A stretch of 64,000 nt of DNA from Loktanella gaetbuli. GTDB taxonomy: Bacteria; Pseudomonadota; Alphaproteobacteria; Rhodobacterales; Rhodobacteraceae. The position numbers and the translations under genes are program-made. Below, piece after piece: positions 41,025 through 49,576 of this stretch. The stretch lies in the NCBI RefSeq assembly GCF_020531945.1, contig NZ_JAJATZ010000003.1, positions 186,001 to 250,000 on the forward strand. Direction: 5' to 3'. How positions within the stretch are numbered: the first letter of the stretch is position 1; every line of letters begins with the position of its first letter. Under the pieces are notes generated by a model, which saw only the letters and a program-made list of their open reading frames with translations, was not told the origin of the DNA and ran no database searches.

Positions 41025-42073
41025 AGCGTGGCGATCAGGTCGGCGAGCTGATCTGCCACCACCTCGCGTCCCGCCGAGTCCAGCGCATCGGCGTGCACCT
41101 GCCCCAGCCAGTCACGTGTCGCGGTCTTGCGTGACCGGGCATAGGCCGCGTCGTAGTGCTGATCCATCAGGGCGGTGGCCAGCGCCGGGAAATCACCCGC
41201 CGCCAGCAATGCCTCCCAGTCATCGACGACGGCATGGCCGCGGATGTTGCGCAGCGGTTGCAACCGGTCGCGCAACCGGGCGGGGTCCGCTATGATGTCC
41301 TGATAGGCCTCTGTCAGAAACGCCGCACGCACGGGCAGCGTGGCCGTCACTTCGATCCGGGGGGCCTGCGTCATGTTCAGCCACAGTTGCTTGGGCAGCA
41401 CGATGCGCCCGATCTTGCTGCTTTCGGCTTCGACGAGTGTGGGGCGGTCGGGGTCAAGGCGGGCCAATCGCGCGGCCAGCGCGCTCTCGAATCCCTTTTG
41501 CGCGGGCTGACCGCCTTCGACACGTCCCAAGAGTGACCCGCGATGCGCGGCCAAACCCTCGAGGTCGAGGGTCTGGACACCGCGCGCCGCCAGAAGATGC
41601 AGCAAGGCGGTTTTCGCAGTGCCGGTGTAGCCATCCAGTAGGATCAGCCGGTGCCGGACCGGATCGTCATACAATGATTGATGCACCAACCGCCTGTAGG
41701 ACTGATACCCCCCCGTGACCACCTCGGCCCGCCAACCGATCTGTTGCAGGATCGTGGCAACCGACCCGGACCGCTGACCGCCACGCCAGCAATAGACCAG
41801 CGGCCGCCACGCACCATCGAACCCGTTCAACGGACCGTCCACGTAATCCGCCACGTTGCGGGCAACCATGGCCGCCCCCAACTTGCGCGCGGTAAAGGCG
41901 CTGACCTGCGTATAGATCGTGCCGACCTCGGCACGCTGATCGTTCGTCAGCGCAGGCAGATTGATCGCGCCGGGCACGTGGTCCTCGGCAAATTCGGCAG
42001 GGCTGCGCACGTCGATGACAGTGTCGAAATCATGCGTCAGGATCGCATCCAGCGTGTCAAAGCTGCGTTTCAT
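41021..42073 (-). CDS. mnmH: tRNA 2-selenouridine(34) synthase
   Basis: A 350-residue protein. An N-terminal rhodanese domain has FDTVIDVRSPAEFAEDHVPGAIN and the active Cys in VYCWRGGQRSGS (about residue 95). A C-terminal P-loop-like domain has LDGYTGTAKTALLHLL. It replaces sulfur of 2-thiouridine at tRNA position 34 with selenium through a geranylated intermediate. In the P-loop the usual final Gly of GxTGxGKT is Ala, seen directly here. The ATG overlaps the phosphatase stop (ATGA). Confidence 0.95.
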   Translation of the reverse strand: MKRSFDTLDAILTHDFDTVIDVRSPAEFAEDHVPGAINLPALTNDQRAEVGTIYTQVSAFTARKLGAAMVARNVADYVDGPLNGFDGAWRPLVYCWRGGQRSGSVATILQQIGWRAEVVTGGYQSYRRLVHQSLYDDPVRHRLILLDGYTGTAKTALLHLLAARGVQTLDLEGLAAHRGSLLGRVEGGQPAQKGFESALAARLARLDPDRPTLVEAESSKIGRIVLPKQLWLNMTQAPRIEVTATLPVRAAFLTEAYQDIIADPARLRDRLQPLRNIRGHAVVDDWEALLAAGDFPALATALMDQHYDAAYARSRKTATRDWLGQVHADALDSAGREVVADQLADLIATL

Positions 42074-42858
42074 TCCCGGTGGATCGGGGCACGGCCCGCG
42101 TCTGTCAGGATGAACCATTCACCATTGTCGCAAACCGCGGGGATCAGCGGATGCCCCTTGCCCGCGCCATTGTCCAGATCGATCCGGTTGCCGAAATGGG
42201 TGGGCTGATCCACGATCGTATGACCGTGCACCACCAGCACGCCGTGGTCGTCGCTGTTGTCCAGCCAGCCGTCACGTATCCAGATCAGGTCATCCTCGGC
42301 CTGTTGATCCAGCGGCACACCGGGGCGGATACCTGCGTGCACGAACAACAGATCATCGACCCGGTGCATCAGGGGATTGTCCCGCAGAAAATCCAGATGC
42401 GCCTGCGGAACCACCTTTTGTGCGGCCGTAACCAGTTGCTCCAGCGTCAGGTCACCGTCCTGCGTCGGCAGATGGCGCAGGATTTCCAGACCGTTGTCGT
42501 CGATGTCGAACACGGCGGGGCCGGTGGGAACGATGCCGTATGACGCAAGGGTCTGTGGCCCGCCCAGTCGCGTGTTCAACCAGGACAAACCGGATTTGAT
42601 CGCCGGATCGTGGCAGGTGCCGTCCGCGACAAAGTATTCGAACATCCGGTCGTGATTGCCACGGATAATGGTCCAGTTACGCCCCGCGTCACGCCCTGCG
42701 ATCAGCGCGTCGATCACGCCGGCGCTGTCCGGTCCCCGGTCTGTGTAGTCGCCCAGAAACACGATATGCGCATCATCCCCGCCGTCCTGCGCGATCAGGT
42801 CCAGCGCGTGGTCCATCATCTGTTTCTGACCGTGGATATCCCCGATGGCATAGATCAT
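42070..42858 (-). CDS. PP1-like metallophosphoesterase (serine/threonine phosphatase family)
   Basis: A 262-residue PPP-type phosphatase. AIGDIHGQ, LGDYTDRGPDS, IRGNHDRMFE, FVHAGIRPG and VVHGHTI give the full dimetal set (Asp/His, Asp, Asn/His, His, His). Related bacterial enzymes act on phosphoproteins or on diadenosine tetraphosphate. It is coupled to mnmH by a four-base overlap, but there is no known functional tie. Confidence 0.93.
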   Translation of the reverse strand: MIYAIGDIHGQKQMMDHALDLIAQDGGDDAHIVFLGDYTDRGPDSAGVIDALIAGRDAGRNWTIIRGNHDRMFEYFVADGTCHDPAIKSGLSWLNTRLGGPQTLASYGIVPTGPAVFDIDDNGLEILRHLPTQDGDLTLEQLVTAAQKVVPQAHLDFLRDNPLMHRVDDLLFVHAGIRPGVPLDQQAEDDLIWIRDGWLDNSDDHGVLVVHGHTIVDQPTHFGNRIDLDNGAGKGHPLIPAVCDNGEWFILTDAGRAPIHRE

Positions 42859-42930
42859 GCGTCCGTCTCCGTCTGTTTCACCGCAGATGTAGCAGAGCGG
42901 CGGGGAATGAACAGATCAACCCCGCCCACG

Positions 42931-42963
42931 AAAAAGCCCGCCCCGATCATTTCGGGGCGGGCT
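42931..42963 (-). terminator. rho-independent terminator of serA
   Basis: AGCCCGCCCCGA pairs perfectly with TCGGGGCGGGCT around a 5-nt loop, and on the minus strand is followed by TTTT (42934-42931). It starts 22 bp after the serA stop and ends the serC-serA operon. Confidence 0.92.
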
Positions 42964-42984
42964 GGCATTCAGATCAGCGGTCGA

Positions 42985-44580
42985 TCAGGCGACGTCAAAG
43001 GTGAGCGTCTTGACCTGTTTGAACCGGCCAGTGCCATGCAACGCCTTGATCGCGGCTTCCGGCACCTCGTCGTCGATATAAAGAAGCGCAATCGCCTCGC
43101 CCTTGGCCACGGACCGCCCGAGGGTAAAGTTCGCGATGTTCACACCGTGATCGCCCAGCGTGGAGCCCAGCGTGCCGATGATACCGGGCACGTCCTCGTT
43201 GGTGGTGTACAGCATGTTCGCGCCGACCTCTGCATCGACGTTGATGCCCTTGATCTGGATGAAACGCGGCTTGCCGTCGCTGAACACGGTGCCCGCGACC
43301 GAACGCTCGCGCTCTGCCGTGGTGACTGTCACCTTGATATAGCCTTCGAAAACGCCGGACTGGTCCTGCTTGGTCGTGCTGACCTTGATGCCGTTGTCCT
43401 TGGCGATCACGGGTGCGCTGACCATGTTCACGTCGGGGTTCCGCTTGCGCATGATGCCCGCGATGGTCGATGCCGTCAGCGCCTTGAGGTTCATCCCCGA
43501 CACTTCACCATCAAACAGGATGTTGATCGACTGGATCGGCTCGTCGGTCATTTGCCCGACAAAGTTGCCAAGATGCTTGGACAGTTCGATCCAGGGCCCC
43601 ATGACCTTGGATTCCTCTGCCGTGATGGACGGCATGTTGATCGCGTTGGTGACAGCCCCCGACAGCAGATAATCGGACATCTGTTCGGCAACCTGCAGGG
43701 CCACGTTTTCCTGTGCTTCGGTCGTGGCAGCGCCGAGGTGCGGCGTGACGACAACGTTGGGCAGGTTGAACAGCGGGCTGTTCGTCGCAGGCTCTTCGGC
43801 AAAGACGTCGAACGCAGCACCGGCGACGTGGCCGGATTTGATCGCCTCGGCCAGCGCCTCTTCGTCAACCAGACCGCCACGGGCGCAGTTGATGATGCGC
43901 ACGCCGGGTTTCAGTTTGGCGATTGCCTCGGCCGAAAGGATGTTGCGGGTCTGGTCGGTCAGCGGCACGTGGAAGGTGATGAAATCGGCACGGCCCAGCA
44001 GTTCGTCCAGTTCCAGCTTTTCGACGCCGATCTCGATCGCGCGTTCCTCGGACAGGAACGGGTCATAGGCCACGACCTTCATGCGCAGGCCGCGGGCACG
44101 ATCGATCACGATGGACCCGATGTTGCCGGCACCGATAACTCCCAGCGTCTTGCCGGTCAGCTCGACACCCATGAACTTGGACTTTTCCCACTTGCCGGCG
44201 TGGGTGCTTTCGTTCGCCTCGGGGATCTGACGGGCGACGGCCATCATCAGCGAAATCGCGTGTTCGGCGGTGGTGATCGAGTTGCCGAAGGGCGTGTTCA
44301 TCACGATGATGCCCTTTTTCGACGCGGCGGGAATGTCGACGTTGTCGACCCCGATACCCGCACGGCCGATGACCTTGAGGTTGGTCGCCTGCTCGATCAG
44401 TTTTTCGGTGGCTTTGGTCGCGGACCGGATCGCCAGACCGTCGAATTCGTGGATCATCGACAGCAGCTTTTCCTTGTCCTTGCCCAGCTTGGGCTCAAAC
44501 GTGACGTCGATTCCGCGATCGCGGAAAATCTGGACGGCGGCTTCGGACAGGGCGTCGGAAATCAGAACTTTGGGGGCCAT
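42985..44580 (-). CDS. serA: D-3-phosphoglycerate dehydrogenase
   Basis: A 531-residue long-form SerA. GRAGIGVDNVD, TLGVIGAGNIGSIV (NAD), NCARGGLVDE with Arg, the Glu in FAEEP, and PHLGAATTEAQ with catalytic His are all intact. An intervening domain and a C-terminal ACT domain (NMLYTTNEDVPGIIGTLGST and onward) provide regulation. It makes 3-phosphohydroxypyruvate, the first step of serine synthesis. RBS AGAGGAG lies 8 nt before ATG 44580. It is 62 bp downstream of serC. Confidence 0.97.
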   Translation of the reverse strand: MAPKVLISDALSEAAVQIFRDRGIDVTFEPKLGKDKEKLLSMIHEFDGLAIRSATKATEKLIEQATNLKVIGRAGIGVDNVDIPAASKKGIIVMNTPFGNSITTAEHAISLMMAVARQIPEANESTHAGKWEKSKFMGVELTGKTLGVIGAGNIGSIVIDRARGLRMKVVAYDPFLSEERAIEIGVEKLELDELLGRADFITFHVPLTDQTRNILSAEAIAKLKPGVRIINCARGGLVDEEALAEAIKSGHVAGAAFDVFAEEPATNSPLFNLPNVVVTPHLGAATTEAQENVALQVAEQMSDYLLSGAVTNAINMPSITAEESKVMGPWIELSKHLGNFVGQMTDEPIQSINILFDGEVSGMNLKALTASTIAGIMRKRNPDVNMVSAPVIAKDNGIKVSTTKQDQSGVFEGYIKVTVTTAERERSVAGTVFSDGKPRFIQIKGINVDAEVGANMLYTTNEDVPGIIGTLGSTLGDHGVNIANFTLGRSVAKGEAIALLYIDDEVPEAAIKALHGTGRFKQVKTLTFDVA

Positions 44581-44642
44581 GTCAGGCACTCCTCTGGAAT
44601 GTGGGGATGGGGCGGGGCCACGCGGGGGTGGCCCCGTTCAAA

Positions 44643-45782
44643 TCAGGCGTTGATCTCTGCCTCAAAGGCATGGGCGATCCACGGCATCAGCGCGGCCACG
44701 TCGGAGGTTTCCACCGTGGCACCGCACCAGATCCGCAGACCGGCGGGGGCGTCACGGTAGGCACCGACGTCAAGTGCGACGCCTTCGGCCTCCAACCGCT
44801 TGGCCACGGCCTTGGCGAATGCGGGGCCGTCGGTGATGCGGTCGTCGGTGAATTTCACACAGACCGACGTGTTGGACCGTGTCGCCGGATCAACGGCCAG
44901 GTTCGCAATCCAGTCGTTCGCATCGCAGAAATCCCACACGACCCGGGCGTTGGCGTCGCAGCGCGCGTGCAAGGCGTCCAGACCACCGATGGACTGCGCC
45001 CATTTCAGCGCCAGCAGGTAATCCTCGACGCACAGCATCGACGGCGTATTGATCGTTTCACCCTTGAAGATGCCCTCGATCAGCTTGCCGCCCTTGGTCA
45101 GGCGGAAAATCTTGGGCAGCGGCCATGCGGGGGTATAGTTTTCCAGACGCTCGACAGCGCGGGGCGACAGGATCAGCATGCCATGCGCGGCCTCGCCACC
45201 CATAACCTTTTGCCAGCTGAAGGTGGTCACATCCAGCTTGTCCCAAGGCAGCGGTTGCGCGAACGCGGCAGAGGTCGCATCGGCCATCGTCAGACCCTTG
45301 CGGTCGGCGGGGATCATGTCGCCATGGGGCATCTTCACGCCGGACGTCGTACCGTTCCAGGTGAAACAGACGTCGTTGTCGTAGTTCAGCGCGGCCATAT
45401 CCACGATCTCGCCGTATTCGGCGGTGTGCACTGTGGCCTCGATTTTCAGCTGCTTGACCACGTCGGTCACCCAGCCCGCGCCAAAGCTTTCCCAAGCGAC
45501 CATTTCGGCAGGGCGTTCGCCCAGCATGGTCCACATCGCCATTTCATAGGCACCGGTGTCGGATGCGGGCACGATCCCGATCTTGTAATCATCCGGCACG
45601 CCCAGGATCTCGCGGGTCAGATCGATGGCCTCGGCCAGTTTGGCCTTGCCGACGGCAGCACGGTGCGACCGACCCAGGGGGGCGTCGGACAGTTTGGCCA
45701 GATCAAAAACAGGGGGTTTGGCACAGGGGCCACTGGAAAAACGCGGATTAGCCGGCCGCGTCGCCGGGGTAGTCATAACCAT
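44643..45782 (-). CDS. serC: phosphoserine aminotransferase
   Basis: A 379-residue PLP enzyme of the alphaproteobacterial SerC type. PANPRFSSGPCAKPP is the N-terminal F-S-S-G-P-C-x-K signature, TSAAFAQPLPWDKLDVTTFSWQKVMGGEAAHGM contains the Schiff-base Lys in SWQK (cited as a region), and WCGATVE lies near the C-terminus. It converts phosphohydroxypyruvate to phosphoserine. Two ATGs (45782, 45776) are possible; GAGGA is spaced 8 nt from the first. It is the first gene of serC-serA. Confidence 0.97.
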   Translation of the reverse strand: MVMTTPATRPANPRFSSGPCAKPPVFDLAKLSDAPLGRSHRAAVGKAKLAEAIDLTREILGVPDDYKIGIVPASDTGAYEMAMWTMLGERPAEMVAWESFGAGWVTDVVKQLKIEATVHTAEYGEIVDMAALNYDNDVCFTWNGTTSGVKMPHGDMIPADRKGLTMADATSAAFAQPLPWDKLDVTTFSWQKVMGGEAAHGMLILSPRAVERLENYTPAWPLPKIFRLTKGGKLIEGIFKGETINTPSMLCVEDYLLALKWAQSIGGLDALHARCDANARVVWDFCDANDWIANLAVDPATRSNTSVCVKFTDDRITDGPAFAKAVAKRLEAEGVALDVGAYRDAPAGLRIWCGATVETSDVAALMPWIAHAFEAEINA

Positions 45783-45844
45783 TGCTGGTATCCTCACAGA
45801 TATGCGCCCTTCGTTGGGGAAGGGTGTCCCACCGCCGGACATAT
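45783..45844 (-). ncRNA. possible serC-motif leader RNA
   Basis: Two adjacent hairpins lie just upstream of serC: CCCTTC/GAAGGG (45807-45824) and TGTCC/GGACA (45825-45841). A flanking ATATG/CATAT pair could enclose them. A serC motif upstream of serC-serA is known in alphaproteobacteria (Rfam serC family), with a last stem near the RBS. Placement fits; the match to the consensus was not computed. Confidence 0.4.
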
Positions 45845-45885
45845 GCCGCGGCAATGGGTTTGGCAATGAATCGTTTTGCGCAGCG

Positions 45886-47436
45886 TCAGGTCTGGCGGAT
45901 CAAACGCGCCTCGAACGGATGCAGGGGACCGTCAGCGGCGTTGGCCGATGACAAGAGCGTATGGCCCGACAGACCCGGATCGCGCGGCGCATCCGCGAAA
46001 TTCAGGCAAATGATGATCGCATCGTCACCGCTGCCGCGTGCATAGACCAGCAGATCATCGGCGGCGCTGATCGTGCGATATTCCCCCGACAGCAATGCAG
46101 GCGTCGTTTGCCGCAGTGCCGTCAGGCGTTTCACATAGGCCAGCATGGTGTCGCCTGCCGCCTGCCCGGCAACGGTCCCGTCGGGCGGCGTGAACACGGG
46201 CAACCACGGGGTCCCGTTCGTAAACCCGGCCTGCGCGCTGTCATCCCACGGCATCGGCGTGCGTGCGGGATCGCGCCCCAACCCCTTGCCCGGCACCTGT
46301 TTTTCCCACGGGTCCTGCACCAGCTCTGGCGGGATTTCAGCACTTTGCATCCCCAGTTCGTCACCCTGATAGATCGTCGGCGTGCCGCGCAAGGTCAGCA
46401 GCAAAGTCATTGCAACACGCGCAAGGTCAGGTCCCACGCGCGACGCGATCCGAATGCAATCATGGTTTCCGACCACCCATGTCGGCCAGCCGGTGTCGGG
46501 CAATGCGGCCTCATAGGCCTCAACCGTGCGGACAATCTCTGGCACGGTCCAGGGGATATCCAGCAGGGCAAAGTTGAACGGCAATTGAAACCCGTCACCC
46601 TGCGTGCCGTAGTAGCTGGTCACCTCGGCCAGCGTGCCATCGGTTTCACCCAGCAGCAGGCGGTCCGGGTATTCCTGCGTGACCGCACGCATCATCCGCA
46701 CGATGTCGTAATTCATCGGCTGATTCTTGGAATGCACCTTCAGCAGGCGCAGCGATGGATTCATGTCGTCGTGCCAGTCAGGGTTCACGGGATGGTCACC
46801 CTTGTCCACGTCGGGGGCGGCGTGGGTGATGGCATCGACGCGGAACCCATCGACACCGCGATCGTACCAGAATCGCATCGTATCCAGCATTTCGGCTTGC
46901 ACCGCGGGGTTCCGCCAGTTCAGTGCTGGCTGTTCGGTCAGAAAGATATGCAGATAGTATTGCTGCGTCTGGTCGTCCCATGCCCATGTACTTGGCCCGA
47001 ATTCGCTGATCCAGTTGGTCGGCGGCCCACCGTCCGGGCCTGCGTCGCGCCAGATATACCAATCGCGTTTATCGCTATTGCGCGCGCTGCGCGATTCGAC
47101 GAACCACGGGTGCTGATCCGACGTATGGCTGGGCACGAAATCCAACAGTACGCGCAACCCGCGTGCATGGGCGGCATCAATCATCGCATCAAAATCGGCC
47201 AGGGTCCCGAACATCGGATCGATGCCGCGATAGTCACTGATGTCGTAGCCGAAATCCTTCATCGGAGAGGGAAAGATCGGCGAGATCCAGACGATATCAG
47301 CACCCAGATCAACGATATGATCCAACCGCTGCGTGATGCCGCGCAGGTCGCCGATCCCGTCGCCGTCACTGTCCTGAAAACTGCGTGGATAAATCTGGTA
47401 GATGATCCCGCGTTGCCACCATGTCAGATCTGTCAT
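45886..47436 (-). CDS. alpha-glucosidase (glycoside hydrolase family 13)
   Basis: A 516-residue GH13 enzyme. WWQRGIIYQIYPRSFQDSDGDGIGDL is the family start. Catalytic groups are DGFRVDAI (nucleophile Asp), LLGETDG (acid/base Glu) and VVGNHD (stabilising Asp). Length and the QIYPRSF form match cytosolic alpha-glucosidases of the AglA/oligo-1,6 type that split maltose, sucrose or isomaltose. GGAGG lies 5 nt before ATG 47436. No sugar ABC transporter is adjacent, so it is detached from its usual operon. Confidence 0.93.
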   Translation of the reverse strand: MTDLTWWQRGIIYQIYPRSFQDSDGDGIGDLRGITQRLDHIVDLGADIVWISPIFPSPMKDFGYDISDYRGIDPMFGTLADFDAMIDAAHARGLRVLLDFVPSHTSDQHPWFVESRSARNSDKRDWYIWRDAGPDGGPPTNWISEFGPSTWAWDDQTQQYYLHIFLTEQPALNWRNPAVQAEMLDTMRFWYDRGVDGFRVDAITHAAPDVDKGDHPVNPDWHDDMNPSLRLLKVHSKNQPMNYDIVRMMRAVTQEYPDRLLLGETDGTLAEVTSYYGTQGDGFQLPFNFALLDIPWTVPEIVRTVEAYEAALPDTGWPTWVVGNHDCIRIASRVGPDLARVAMTLLLTLRGTPTIYQGDELGMQSAEIPPELVQDPWEKQVPGKGLGRDPARTPMPWDDSAQAGFTNGTPWLPVFTPPDGTVAGQAAGDTMLAYVKRLTALRQTTPALLSGEYRTISAADDLLVYARGSGDDAIIICLNFADAPRDPGLSGHTLLSSANAADGPLHPFEARLIRQT

Positions 47437-47503
47437 GCATGCCTCCACTTTCCCTTGGACGCTATCAACGTTAATCCGTGCTGCAAAGACAGAGAGGTCG
47501 CCC

Positions 47504-48373
47504 ATGTTCATCACGACACTGATCGCCGGTCCCGGCCAGTTGGACACCGTGTTGGTCGAAAACCTGCGCAACGCCTGGGGCGGCGGCGATGCCGTCTGGT
47601 TATCCGGCAATACGGCGGCTGAATTCCCGATGGCGCAAAAGCCGGACAACCTGTGGTCCGTCTGGGACGACATGCAGGCCATGCGCATTGACCTGGTGGT
47701 CCAGCCCAGCGCGGGACGACGCAAACGCCTGCTTCTGGCGGACATGGACAGCACGATGATCCAGCAGGAATGCATTGACGAACTGGCGGCAGAGGCCGGT
47801 GTCGGTCCCCGCGTCGCCGATATCACCGCCCGCGCCATGAACGGAGAACTGGATTTCGAAGCAGCGCTGATCGAACGGGTCGGTCTGCTACGCGGTCTGC
47901 CTGAAACCATCATCCAACAGGTCGTCGATACCCGCATCACCCTGATGCCGGGCGGTCGCACGCTGGTGCAAACGATGAAATCGCAGGGCGGACATGCGGC
48001 ACTCGTGTCGGGTGGCTTTACCGCGTTTACCGCGAAAATTGCGGAAACGCTCGGGTTTGACGAAAACCGCGCCAACACACTGATGGTGAAAGACGGCACG
48101 CTGACGGGCGAGGTGGGTCGCCCGATCCTGGGGCGCGCGGCCAAGGTCACGGCACTGGAGGAAATCACCACACGATTGGGGATAACAGAGGCCGAGGTCA
48201 TCGCCGTCGGTGACGGCGCGAACGATCTGGGAATGCTGGGGCGTGCCGGTACGGGTGTCGCATTGCATGCCAAACCCAGCGTGCAGGCGGAATGCGACGT
48301 GCGGATCAACCACGGTGACCTGACGGCGTTGCTTTATTTTCAGGGTTACACCGACGCGGATTTCGTGGCCTGA
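47504..48373 (+). CDS. serB: phosphoserine phosphatase
   Basis: A 289-residue HAD phosphatase making serine from phosphoserine. LLADMDSTMIQQECIDELA is motif I (D-x-D-S-T), SGGFTAFTAKIAETLGFD contains motif II Ser, and AVGDGANDLGMLGRAGTGVALHAKP supplies motifs III/IV. An N-terminal regulatory-type extension of about 75 residues precedes them. Together with serA and serC the full phosphorylated serine pathway is within 5.5 kb, though serB is on the other strand. Confidence 0.96.
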   Translation: MFITTLIAGPGQLDTVLVENLRNAWGGGDAVWLSGNTAAEFPMAQKPDNLWSVWDDMQAMRIDLVVQPSAGRRKRLLLADMDSTMIQQECIDELAAEAGVGPRVADITARAMNGELDFEAALIERVGLLRGLPETIIQQVVDTRITLMPGGRTLVQTMKSQGGHAALVSGGFTAFTAKIAETLGFDENRANTLMVKDGTLTGEVGRPILGRAAKVTALEEITTRLGITEAEVIAVGDGANDLGMLGRAGTGVALHAKPSVQAECDVRINHGDLTALLYFQGYTDADFVA

Positions 48374-48374
48374 C

Positions 48375-49136
48375 GTGTTCGAGGTCACGGGCGACATCCT
48401 GCTCCTTTTGCTATGCGCCGCCTTTGTTGCCGGGATCGTGGATTCCATCGCCGGTGGCGGTGGGCTGATCACGCTGCCGGTCCTTGTGCTGGCGGGTGCG
48501 CCGCCGGTGACGGCCATTGCGACGAACAAGGTGCAGGGCGTATTCGGCGCGGGTATGGCCACGATCACCTATGCACGGGGCGGGCATGTGGATTTGCGCA
48601 GGCAGCTTTGGCCCGCAGCCCTTGCCTTTGGCGCGGCGATCATCGGTGCGCTGCTGACGTCACGCCTGCCCACAGACGTGATCCGCCTTGGTCTGCCAGT
48701 CTTGCTGATCGGAATTGCACTGTTTTTCGCGCTGAAACCCGGACTGAATGACGTCGACCGCGCCCAGCGCATTGCACCGGGACTGTTCGCGCTGACCGTG
48801 GTGCCGCTGGTCGCATTCTACGACGGGCTGATCGGGCCGGGGGCCGGGGCGTTCTACATGTTGGGGTTTGTCGGATTGGCGGGCTATGGCGTACTGCGCG
48901 CGACAGCCCATACCAAGCTGTTGAACTTTGCCTCCAACCTTGGCGGCATCGCCACATATGCGCTGGTCGCGGAACCGTGGTGGATGGTCGGGCTGGCGAT
49001 GGGCGCGGCCCAGATCGCGGGTGCGTGGGTCGGATCGAAACTCGCCATGCGGATCGGATCGCGCCTGATCAAGCCGGTGTTGGTCACAGCCGCAACGGCG
49101 CTTGCCGTGCGGCTGCTATGGCAGATGTGGGCTTAG
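48375..49136 (+). CDS. TSUP (TauE/SafE) family permease
   Basis: A 253-residue protein with about eight membrane segments. GIVDSIAGGGGLITLPVLVLAG is the N-terminal TSUP repeat and YDGLIGPGAGAFYMLGFVGLAGY the second, each with its Gly-rich motif. The family exports or imports small sulfonates or sulfur anions. GTG 48375 lies 1 bp after serB. The end overlaps the convergent rhodanese gene by 4 bp. Confidence 0.9.
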   Translation: MFEVTGDILLLLLCAAFVAGIVDSIAGGGGLITLPVLVLAGAPPVTAIATNKVQGVFGAGMATITYARGGHVDLRRQLWPAALAFGAAIIGALLTSRLPTDVIRLGLPVLLIGIALFFALKPGLNDVDRAQRIAPGLFALTVVPLVAFYDGLIGPGAGAFYMLGFVGLAGYGVLRATAHTKLLNFASNLGGIATYALVAEPWWMVGLAMGAAQIAGAWVGSKLAMRIGSRLIKPVLVTAATALAVRLLWQMWA

Positions 49137-49513
49137 GCGTCTTCGGTCGGGCCGCCGGCCTCTTTCCAGTCGGGGACACCGCCAACGTTGGTCACGTCGG
49201 CATATCCCATCTCTTTCAACGTCTTGCCGGCCAGTGCGGCCTGACCACCGGCACCACAGACGAGGTAGTATTTCCCATCCGGCTGCATGAAGTCCTTGTG
49301 GTAGGGGGACGCTGGATCGGCGGCGAATTCCATGAAACCGCGCGGCAGCCGTTTGGCGCCCTTGATCGTGCCGGTTTTCGCGATGTCGCCGCTGTCGCGG
49401 ACGTCGATCCAGATACCACCGTCGTCAGAGGCATGCGCCTTGATCGCGTCCTCGGTCGGCATGCGGGTAATGACGGCGTTGGCCGCGTCGAGATAGTCTT
49501 TTGCTGTTTTCAC
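49133..49513 (-). CDS. single-domain rhodanese-like protein
   Basis: A 126-residue rhodanese domain. IWIDVRDSGDIAKTGTIKGAKRLPRGFMEF is the conserved (D/R)VR region and YYLVCGAGGQAALAGKTLKEMGY holds the active Cys with its loop, then NVGGVPDWKEAGGP. It has no signal peptide. It transfers sulfane sulfur; it may serve the neighbouring sulfur-type TSUP permease (inference from position only). Confidence 0.9.
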   Translation of the reverse strand: MKTAKDYLDAANAVITRMPTEDAIKAHASDDGGIWIDVRDSGDIAKTGTIKGAKRLPRGFMEFAADPASPYHKDFMQPDGKYYLVCGAGGQAALAGKTLKEMGYADVTNVGGVPDWKEAGGPTEDA

Positions 49514-49576
49514 GGTGGAAACTCCTGTGCGTTATTCTCTGGACAGGAGATAGCGCAGCGCGGGCCAAGTCCAGCG

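Noticed and set aside
42610..44760. 716-codon plus-strand ORF across the phosphatase and serA
   Set aside because: It is antisense to two well-supported genes, has no recognisable domain, and shows the usual third-frame shadow composition.
45886..48309. 807-codon version of the GH13 gene
   Set aside because: The extra N-terminal 290 codons are antisense to serB; GH13 motifs begin right after ATG 47436, which has its own RBS.
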